NCBI GenBank assembly: GCA_001655205.1
Contig: LPNZ01004383.1
Span: forward strand, 1-42,861
Length of the DNA: 42,861 bases
From: Lenisia limosa
Lineage: Eukaryota > Breviatea
Direction: 5' to 3'
In this document: piece after piece, positions 34,423-42,861 of the stretch
How positions within the stretch are numbered: the first letter of the stretch is position 1
Layout of the letters: every line of letters begins with the position of its first letter
The notes under the pieces: model-generated
Seen by the model: the letters and a program-made list of their open reading frames with translations, nothing else
Told to the model about the DNA's origin: nothing
Database searches by the model: none
Position numbers and translations under genes: made by a program

Positions 34423-34645
34423 AAGCTACCGCTGTGACTATGTTTTCTTATGTTTCTTTCCATCTATTAGTTGTTTCCCCATGGTCTATTCAATTTTAAG
34501 TTCTATTGTCCATTTTTGCGGTTCATCAATCAACACTGCCTCCGTAACCCATCCTATATAAATAATTTGAACGAAGACGACTAGTGTACAGATCCATTAC
34601 CATATTTAGAATACACGTTACCGTTGACAACAATTGACTCCAGGT

Positions 34646-36043
34646 TTACTCCGCGTCAGAACAATCTGAAAGCTCGCCCTTAACAATATCAACTTCTTCA
34701 TTATCTGAATCGGTCCCAGAATCTTCGTCAGAGAGAACAACCTCAGAGTCATTTTCTTCACCATTCTTCTCCAGAACCTCTTCCTTTTTCTCTTCTTCAA
34801 CCTCTTCCGTTTTCTCTTCTTCTTCTTCTTCAACCTCTTCCTTTTTCTTTTCTTCTTTCTTATCTTCAACCTCTTCCTTCTCATCATCAACTTGAACGTC
34901 TTCTTCATCATCAGAGTCCAGGTCAACTATGGGGTAAAAGTAGGCAACAAGGAAAAAAAAAAATTACCTGTGTGACATCATGTAAGGGAAATGGATGAAG
35001 ATGATGATGGTGTTCATTTGAGCAAGGATATTTGCACGTTGTACATATATATGACAGAAAAAGTCAAAATAATACAAAAAGAAATATATGTACTGTCATA
35101 TTATACTCAACAATGTGAGATAAGGTTCAAGAAAGTAGCCATCCTCTTACGGTCTTTAAAATACTCAGCATTTTCTTGAATGCACTCTTGCATCTTAATG
35201 AAAGGTTTCACGCAGTCACTACCCTGAACTGTGAAAACGTCAAAATGAGATAATCAAAGAGAGCATTCCATATCACAATATCATATCAATTACTGGGTCA
35301 TTTTTACACGAGTGAACTATCATTTTCAATGCAGTGATACGTTGCCTCATATCCACTCGTATGAAGTCTCAATCATATTTTTGATACACTCAAGATGGAC
35401 CTTTGCGCTACCTTCGCTCATTATTTCGACTCGAAAGTCGGTCATAAGATTATATCACTGGTAGATGTTGACAAATTATATATCAAGAAAAGGATAAAGG
35501 ATAGTGAGATGCCATACCATATAAGAAATGGTGTTTAACAAATTTCTCCAGAATAAGATGATAACAGTTATGATATAATTAGAGGGACCTAAAGAAGATA
35601 ATTACGATAAAAATAGAGTTATCTCTACCAGTAGAACAATCCGTTTTATTATCAGAAATACAAAAGAGAACAGAAGACAAAGACTGATATAAATCTGTTC
35701 CATAAAAACAAGGAAGTATGAAGATACCTTCATCTCTTCCTTGCTGTCAATGAAACACGAGAAAGCCTCCTTAAAGGACTCCACACAAGGACTCTTCATC
35801 ATATAGGCAATGCATGGGCAATCCCAGTCAATGTCCTCAGAAGTACCCCCCTAAAGTGTTAGCGACAAGCTTGCTACAGCACTTATTCCCATATATAAAC
35901 AAAATGCGCAGCTAGGATACCTCGGGAACAGCCTGGCTCATGTCGTAGTTCTCAACGTCTTCTTGTGAAGTCGGGTTCTTGGGTGTTTCTTCCGTTTCAG
36001 TACTTACTACTGGTGCATTTTCTGTTTTATTTTCTTCAGTCAT
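34646..36043 (-). CDS. MIA40: Mia40/CHCHD4-like mitochondrial intermembrane-space oxidoreductase with acidic tail
   Basis: Exon 1 (36043-35921) encodes 41 acidic, disordered residues (MTEENKTENAPVVSTETEE). Exon 2 (35850-35728) has DIDWDCPCIAYMMKSPCVES with the redox CPC motif (Cys52-Pro-Cys54) and the first CX9C pair (Cys63, Cys73). Exon 3 (to ~35150) has GSDCVKPFIKMQECIQEN with the second CX9C pair (Cys86, Cys96). The last exon (~34927-34646) is a ~90-residue Asp/Glu/Lys-rich tail ending GELSDCSDAE. Mia40 oxidises cysteine-rich small proteins as they enter the intermembrane space. There is no N-terminal transmembrane anchor, so it resembles the soluble animal/plant form rather than the fungal one. 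The tail is far longer than in human CHCHD4. A ~495 nt intron (35233-35727) holds nothing I recognise. Confidence 0.93.
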
Positions 36044-36339
36044 CTTTAAAGATTTTGTTTTTTTTCATTTTTTTTACTCCCTTTATAGAAGCGGAAGTCG
36101 GAAGTTCAGTTCATTTTCATTGCCATTATGTGTATTTGTCCTGTTTTGGTATTTGTATGCAACCTCCCCACCATACTTGCACTTGACTTGCTGACTTGCA
36201 CCCTTGCACCCCCACCATAGCAACCTAGCAACACCCTGAAAAACAGCGGATTACTTCTTGTTCTTTTTATTAAAGTGAAGTGATTGGAGTGAAATAATAG
36301 ACTGTATCAGAGCAACGTGTCTATTCGCGGATGATTTTG

Positions 36340-39300
36340 AGTGTGGACCCTACGCTATCGGCGCTGGTTGCTGTTGACATTGATGGCGATGAGGATGTAC
36401 TGGTGCGTCTGAGAGGGTGAATTGTGCGAGGGGGGCACCACAAGAGTAACGTGGCGAGACCTACCCTTTGCTAGGTTTGAACATTGCATTGAGAGGGTTG
36501 AGACTGAGTCGCCGGGTTGACACTTCCGAAGTCGTATTTCCCTGGCGGTTACAGACAGTCTCAAATAAGGCTTCCCTACGGTCCAAAAAAGACCGTTTAA
36601 ATGTCGATATTTATCAAGGATTTATTGAGAAATTCAGTCTTTTTTGGGACCGTAGGGAAGCCCTAGTCACAAATGAATCGCCAAGCATACCCCGAGCGGT
36701 CTGAAGAACCCTGCAAGGCTGGTCATAGTGTTGCCAGTTTCCTTCCAGATGCTTGTGATGGGGTCAACGTCAGAGGGGTTAGGATTCAGTTTTTGTGAGA
36801 GCTGCATGGTCAATAATACACACCACCACCACCATCCCCAGAAGCCAACCGCGTCATTGAGCTTGAAGGCTGATACTGAGGTCATCGTGACGTTGAAGAA
36901 TTGGACCTAAGCGGTGACTGGAATGGCATGTACACAGACTATGCAGCCAAAATCAACAACATACTGTTTTCAGAAAAATAACAATCCCCAACCTGTCCAT
37001 CTCTGTACACGTAGCCCCAACCTGTCCATCTCTGTACACGTAGCCCCAACCTGTCCATCTCTGTACCCGTAGCCCTAACCTGTCCATCTCTGTACACGTC
37101 ATTTTCTTTCACTGCTGAGAACCTTGAACAGTAAAAAAGACAACAAAAGCAAAGCCTCAGAGATAAATAATAGAAGCAATCCAAGACGTGGGGGCATACC
37201 TGAACGCTCCCCAAGCCCCAGTAGATGACTCAGTCGTGACGGCATGTGTGCTGTTCTTACCCAGCCCATCCAATATTGACCTGAGAAGTGAGACTGTGGT
37301 AAACAATGGATTAACACAAAGTGTCATAGGAAGCAAAACACCCACCTGTGTGCAATCACACCTCCTGCGCTTGCCTGATACAGGGCGTCTTTTGCATAAT
37401 GAACCCCGGACCCTAAAAACCGTCAGTTTCACACTTACAATACATTTTTGCCTACCCCAAAGAAGATAAGTTGGTCTAGCTACAGCCACCACTCCACCCA
37501 GGCACGCTGAATAGGCAAGGCCGATCCGAGCATTGAGAGAACACTCAACCCTGCAATGTGAGGAAAAAGAAGGCTTTTAGCATAGTATATCAGCCCCCCA
37601 AACGGCAATGCAATCGTGATTTCCTCCACAATGCCGAGTGCGTCATAAGAAAATTCCAATGCCGACTCGCTACAAAATGAGTGTCCCATGCTTCTCCATT
37701 GCATATCATACATTACTACTCTAATTTATGTACACTCTAAACAGTTTTCTCTCATAGTATGTTCAAAATTTATGTATGCCAACCACTATAAATGATACGA
37801 TTATCTACAGTCTTTCATACAATCTGATGAACCACCAACCATGGGTACTCTGATGTATGCGGTAATCCAGCAATGGCAATGAAAGTTACTCCTCGAGGCG
37901 GAAGCTAAATAATGAAAAAGGCACTAATCAAGAATTTTCAGATTGTTCCCCGCCCACCATTTTGAGGTGATGAAGTGAGGCTGATGTGTCAATGAGTGCT
38001 AAAAATGGTTAAGCCACTGCAAAGAGGAGACGCAAAGAATATATATTCTACCACATGAATCCAAGCCCAGGAGCAAACATGACATGTGCATGATGATTTT
38101 GGAGGATATTTGGGGAGGCTGTCTCTGGAGTGCGTTGATCACATGCAGAACTTCAATCTAAACAGTCAATTCTGTGACTCTTCAAAGAGGACCCACGTTG
38201 ACCACAGCCAGTTTGCAATGGTCGACACCCGAATGAAGAGGGGTGCTATTAAACACGCGTGCAGCACAATGGACGGGAAGAAGCCTGCGGAAGGGGGGTA
38301 AATTGTCAAGATTGATGGGTGGGATTATGACAAAAGAGACTTGCAGATGAGAGGGGGCATTTGACTGGTACACAAGAGAAGAGAAACACAATCCAAAAAT
38401 AGCAAGGTAATAAAAGCCTACGCTGAAAGAAGAATAGTGTTCTGATGGAGGTAGGCATTGAGCAGGGCCCTGTGAAGCCACTGCTGCCGAAGTCGTAGTT
38501 CCTTTCGCACACTCAGGGAAATGGTGATACCTGGAACGTCAACAAATCCGACAAGTAGTTCAAAAGCCTCCACCCACATATAGNNNNNNNNNNNNNNNNN
38601 NNNNNNNNNNNNNNNNNNNNNNNNNNNNNNNNNNNNNNNNNNNNNNNNNNNNNNNNNNNNNNNNNNNNNNNNNNNNNNNNNNNNNNNNNNNNNNNNNNTA
38701 CAACCTATGCAGTCAAATCAACGGCCAATTTGCCATCATCCATCAAGGATGCTTGGATGTTGAGCAGCTCAGCATCATGACCAAGTCCCTCATACTTGCA
38801 TGACTATGATCAGGCCGGATATAAGGAAGCTGTGAGGGACGCGGATGGGGGCAAAAAGAGATGAAGCTGTCAAAAGGAGGAACACACTACAGATTAGAAA
38901 AAAATGGGTCCAGTGAAACAATTAGCAGTGTCAATGCAGCCTTACATTGGAAGATCGAAAAAATAATTGCTGTCCAATTCCGGCCGTGCGGACAAGGGGT
39001 ACANNNNNNNNNNNNNNNNNNNNNNNNNNNNNNNNNNNNNNNNNNNNNNNNNNNNNNNNNNNNNNNNNNNNNNNNNNNNNNNNNNNNNNNNNNNNNNNNN
39101 NNNNNNNNNNNNNNNNNNNNNNNNNNNNNNNNNNNNNNNNNNNNNNNNNNNNNNNNNNNNNNNNNNNNNNNNNNNNNNNNNNNNNNNNNNNNNNNNNNNN
39201 NNNNNNNNNNNNNNNNNNNNNNNNNNNNNNNNNNNTTGAACAAGTCGCTGTTAGTCCGACTTGGACTGTCCGTCAAATACAGCGGGGTCTGAAAAGTCGG

Positions 39301-42300
39301 TGGAAAGAAATGATACCCTTGAAACTGAATAACTGGCTTACTGGGAATTGACTAACATCAGATAATGCTGATAGCCAACGTTTTCAAGACCATCAACCCA
39401 CCACAACAGCAAAGAGAATCACGGCAGAAAGGACCGTGGATTTACCACCACCCTTGGAAGCTAGCTCTTTTCTAAACAGCGGTTCTTGTAGAACGTTTTC
39501 TCCTTTCAGCGTAAAACGAGAGAAGAAAGAGAGATGATTGCAATAAGGCAAGACTAGAGGCCCACCCATGTAAGAGAGGGCTTTTGTAGGCGGCCACGGA
39601 GCCCATCCGCCAGCACTGCGCTGTGTCACACTGTCAATGGTGTAGGTCTTTGAGTCTCCCAGGTACTTCTCATACTGGTGCCGAGTTCTGTATGGTTAGT
39701 CCAAAATCGTGTATCCGTAAGGCTTCACTTCGGATCGGGAAAATATCGATAGTTTTCGAGAATTTATCGAGAATTTCAGTCTTTTTTTTTTGAGCCGAAG
39801 TGTAGCCCTAGTCTTCCGGGACCATAGTACCCGGCGAACTTATGTTTGTGCATCGATCCAGCGTTGAGAGTGGGCAGAGACGGCACAAGACTGTTTGTGC
39901 TCAGAGTACTGTACGTCCGCCCAATGGGATTGTTATTTGCGTGCAATGTGGATTGTGACCGCGAACTGATGGGTCGCTCCGTGATGGGCTGGAGGGTTAA
40001 AGGACGTGATCAACAAATATCAACACTGTAAAGGTGTTTCTTCAACCAAAATGAAGTAACAGTGAGTATACGGCTCAGCCCACCATGCGGGGAGAGAACC
40101 CGGCAATAATGCCCTGGTCGTCCACTACAGAGGCAATATCACCAGTTGATGAGGCGATGGAACTCCGTCGCGACGGGGCCAACGACGTTACCGACTTACG
40201 CCGAAGATCTATCATCGTAAGAGCATATTGCTTGAACCACGCGAGGAGTATCAATAAAAAATCCAAAAATGTGACCATTTTCAAAGTGGTCATACAGTAT
40301 CATATTATATCATATTATGTAGAAATAACAAGGTTGTATCGGGTCCATCAAATATCATATGATATATCAATTTGGAGAAATGCGAAGGAAATGGACGAGA
40401 AATTCACAGCTGTATTCTTTCCTCTCCCCACTCCTTGGGCTGTCAGGTGTGGTGAGCNNNNNNNNNNNNNNNNNNNNNNNNNNNNNNNNNNNNNNNNNNN
40501 NNNNNNNNNNNNNNNNNNNNNNNNNNNNNNNNNNNNNNNNNNNNNNNNNNNNNNNNNNNNNNNNNNNNNNNNNNNNNNNNNNNNNNNNNNNNNNNNNNNN
40601 NNNNNNNNNNNNNNNNNNNNNNNATAATCTGAAACTCCAGACACAAAAAACAAAAACCAAAAAACAAGCAATAACAAACAAGCAACCAACTGAAAAGATA
40701 AAAGCCAGATGACAAAAACACAAAAACAAAAACAAGCCCGAGCCAGCCTTTGAAGAGTCCCACCACCGCTCGATCACCCAAACGTACCTGTAAGGCGTTA
40801 AAAAAGTAAGGGAAATGTTAAAAAATCCGACTTATTAACGGCCACAACCCAATCATAACGCTTAGAGCCGTCCCAAGCATACGACCCCCGAGGGGATCAA
40901 ATCTAGATGGACAGAGCGCGGACCAGACCAGACTGCAGAAAAGAATCTCTACAGGTACGAACAATATGGTGTCAAGCAAACTGTGACTATTCTAAACTAA
41001 AGATATATTTAGGAACCACCAGATATTCATTTAGACAGAAAGAATAAAGAAAGGACAAGAAGAAGATTGAGAGCCTGAAATGAATTGGTTTAAACTAGTC
41101 CTAAGGGTTAGAGGGAGCGGGGAAACCTATAGGAGGTCAAGAGGGATATAAACAGATATTTATTGGAAAAGATATGGTGGGGATCGCACCAGTAGAATGA
41201 AGCTGTGTCGCAGACACAGAGTTTCGGAGGCTGCTATCAGTAAGAGAATTGCTGCCAGAATTGCTTCGCGTGATTACACGGTCGTGGCTCGATCTGAACA
41301 ATAAATTACCTGGACTGAAAGACTAGACAGAGCATCTACGTTGTCCCCAGTCGGCGCGGCATACAAAGTGGATTCGTCCAGGTAGTGAATCTGAAGGGTG
41401 AAATGAGACCGAGATTGGATGGAGAAAAAAAAATGAACAAAAAGGATTTTATAAAAGCTCTGTAAGTGGCCCATTATCAAGGTGCAACCCACTCGAGGAG
41501 TAGAAGACACGTTAGGGCTGGCTAAGTATGGGTCTTCAGTGCCTGAACAAACAGTAAACAAAGACAATGCATCTACAATCCCCCAACCCTTAATTGAAAA
41601 AAATACCATTTTACCATTACATTGAAAACTATATCGATATGTATAACTCTGTTTCCTAATGCACCAAAAAAGAAACTAAAAAAAAAAGCAGTGACCAAAC
41701 CCACTCTTTGAATGCCCCTTTGATTCTGCGACCTAAACCAGTCAACACAATGTAAGGCTTAGCAACTTCAACCCAGATCTAAAACGAAACACTATGAGAA
41801 AACAAAGAAGCCCCTTAAATACGTTATCAGGTCCCAACTCACCTCCACAGAATAAGCCAAAATTTTAGAACCAGTTGGAGACTCCACGACACCGCGATGC
41901 GTGAAGACAGCCCGTGCCGGACGCTGTACGGGTCAAGACCCAGGTAAAAATACCACCGACGTAATATGTAACATGCGAAGTAAGACTTCATTACGGTTAA
42001 AAAAAGACGGTAACGCATCACAACTATAAGTTCTTCCAACGAATTCCTTTCTGGAACATTGGGAAGCCCAAGACAGTGAAGTGGTCCAACCTTGTTAGCA
42101 GGGAGGCTTGTGAATGCTTCTAAGAACTGCTTGGTGGTGAAAACAAGTCCGGATGGACAGTACTCCACTAATGTCAAGGCAATAGGCACTGTTTCCCCGA
42201 GTGCAGCTTTGGTGGTTAGTAAAAAGCCGGGGATTGGATTGGGTAGATTATCAGAAAAATGTCTTCTGCTTCTCGCTAAATCCTCGATAACAACCAAGAC

Positions 42301-42660
42301 ACACCGAGTCTGACGGCCTTTCCCCCGATGATCACGCCAATAGCATGGCCGGTGTGGATGCCGAAGACCAGTTTGGCCCACGTGTGCGACTGAGTCAGCG
42401 CTCTAATGCGAATGGTAGCCTGTTGGGTCACGGAAGGGATGATTAATCCAGAATTCAATTTGTTATTTGNNNNNNNNNNNNNNNNNNNNNNNNNNNNNNN
42501 NNNNNNNNNNNNNNNNNNNNNNNNNNNNNNNNNNNNNNNNNNNNNNNNNNNNNNNNNNNNNNNNNNNNNNNNNNNNNNNNNNNNNNNNNNNNNNNNNNGA
42601 CGCTGGATGGGCAGAGCAGGGAATAGGCAAGCCGCTACAGATAACGATCGCATCAGAGTT
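36340..42660 (-). CDS. Large unrecognised multi-exon gene (or two), 5' end unclear
   Basis: Minus-strand exons with good splice sites run through the whole stretch. From the 5' side: NSDAIVICSGLPIPCSAHPA (~42660), ATIRIRALTQSHTWAKLVF and GHAIGVIIGGKAVRLG (~42420-42310), ALGETVPIALTLVEYCPSGL and TTKQFLEAFTSLPANK (~42210-42092), RPARAVFTHRGVVESPTGSK (~41930), IWVEVAKPYIVLTGLGRR (~41775), GTEDPYLASPNVSSTPRVG (~41540), IHYLDESTLYAAPTGD (~41395); this part is beta-rich. A Ser-rich region follows (41270-39850; SLAPSRRSSIASSTGD). The last part is more hydrophobic or helical: GITISLSVRKELRLRQQWLH (~38530), GFFPSIVLHACLIAPLFIR (~38290), IEVLHVINALQRQPPQISSK (~38160), ITIALPFGGLIYYAKSLL (~37620), GSGVHYAKDALYQASAGG (~37405) and a stop near 36355. 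Four N gaps break it. No family recognised; it may be more than one gene. Confidence 0.45.
36567..36666 (-). mobile_element. Intronic hairpin element, copy 2
   Basis: AAGGCTTCCCTACGGTCC at the left is inverted as GGACCGTAGGGAAGCC at the right, about 17 bp nearly perfect, enclosing AAAAAAGACCGTTTAAATGT, GATATTTATC and TTTATTGAGAAATTCAGTC. On the minus strand it begins CTAGGGCTTC, as in copy 3. It lies in an intron of the large minus-strand gene. Confidence 0.85.
36986..37101. repeat. 29 bp minisatellite, four units
   Basis: Four units of CCCCAACCTGTCCATCTCTG plus TACACGTAG start at 36986, 37015, 37044 and 37073, with one or two changes each (the third has TACCCG, the fourth CCCTAACC and ends TACACGTCA). 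The array sits in an intron-like stretch of the large minus-strand gene. Confidence 0.9.
39718..39811 (-). mobile_element. Intronic hairpin element, copy 3
   Basis: TAAGGCTTCACTTCGGATC at the left and GAGCCGAAGTGTAGCCCTAG at the right form the inverted ends. The core contains AAATATCGATA, GAGAATTTATCGAGAATTTC and an AGTC followed by a T run. Minus-strand orientation matches copies 1 and 2. It lies in an intron that, on the minus strand, opens after TACTATG (GTCCCGG) and closes at CCATACAG. Confidence 0.8.
41981..42013 (-). repeat. Hairpin element half copy
   Basis: TAAGACTTCATTACGGTTAA followed by AAAAAGACGGTAAC matches the left arm of copy 2 (TAAGGCTTCCCTACGGTCCA then AAAAAGACCG). The right arm is absent. 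It is also in an intron of the large minus-strand gene, in the same orientation. Confidence 0.55.
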
Positions 42661-42679
42661 CTGCAAAGGTAACAGCTAC

Positions 42680-42742
42680 GCTATATGATGAGGTATATCA
42701 GCATTTATTATGCTATATGATGTGACATATCAGCATTTGTTA
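42680..42742. repeat. Direct repeat of ~31 bp
   Basis: GCTATATGATG followed by ATATCAGCATTT occurs at 42680-42710 and again at 42712-42742, a 32 bp period with a few changes. It is followed by no gene that I can see before the window ends in a C run (42849-42861). Confidence 0.7.
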
Positions 42743-42861
42743 ATGCGACCCCAATGTAGAGAACTAATATTCCCCTCTATCCTAGACTTTCCATTGTGGG
42801 GAAAGATAACAACCATTATTGTATTCTTACTATTACCACTCACTTCAACCCCCCCCCCCCC

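Noticed and set aside
34618-34926. Lysine/arginine-rich minus-strand ORF
   Set aside because: It is the wrong frame of the acidic Mia40 tail; the Glu/Lys frame joins exon 3 and keeps family phase.
1-42861. tRNA, rRNA or CRISPR array
   Set aside because: No cloverleaf with conserved A/B boxes, no rRNA sequence and no regularly spaced identical repeats with unique spacers were seen.

Overview
This window is nuclear DNA of a single-celled eukaryote with mitochondria. The genes are split by many short GT-AG introns (about 40-110 nt, with T-rich or C-rich acceptors), there are no operons, and both strands are used. A Mia40-type import oxidoreductase, a type II NADH dehydrogenase with a presequence-like N-terminus, an ER thioredoxin-fold protein, EI24, eIF3a and Sas10/Utp3 are all present. 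I cannot name the species. The cathepsin B halves lack the animal occluding-loop histidines, which fits a protist. All exon joins below were made by hand from reading frame and splice signals. Twelve assembly gaps (N runs) interrupt the window at 765-918, 8309-8355, 11419-11531, 19916-20063, 25767-25883, 26535-26630, 28956-29052, 29407-29499, 38584-38698, 39004-39235, 40458-40623 and 42470-42598. Several lie next to long G runs.

Layout. 1.2-2.3 kb (+): unrecognised proline-rich protein. 2.8-5.1 kb (+): a secreted protein made of two complete cathepsin B-like proteases in one chain. 5.8-8.3 kb (+): two unrecognised genes. 14.75-8.97 kb (-): a long gene with a disordered acidic/serine-rich front half and a C-terminal RasGAP domain. 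15.1-18.4 kb (+): alternative NADH dehydrogenase (NDH2), 17 exons, 482 residues. 19.2-22.7 kb (+): membrane-anchored protein disulfide isomerase with three active-site motifs. 25.6-22.8 kb (-): EI24/EPG-4 ER membrane protein. 32.3-26.25 kb (-): eIF3a with nine RPW repeats at its C-terminus. 32.5-34.4 kb (+): Sas10/Utp3. 36.0-34.6 kb (-): Mia40 with a long acidic tail. 42.7-36.3 kb (-): a large gene, or genes, that I could not identify, running towards the window's right edge.

The genes do not form one pathway. Two head-to-head pairs share short upstream regions: eIF3a with Sas10 (136 bp) and the RasGAP gene with NDH2 (329 bp). Introns carry mobile-element-like DNA: a family of ~95-100 bp hairpin elements (three full copies and one half copy, all in the same orientation), a 298 bp element with ~50 bp terminal inverted repeats in EI24, and a 391 bp AT-rich element with 14 bp inverted ends in the last NDH2 intron. 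The most notable items are the fused double cathepsin, the RPW-repeat tail of eIF3a, the intronic hairpin family, and a cysteine cluster in NDH2.
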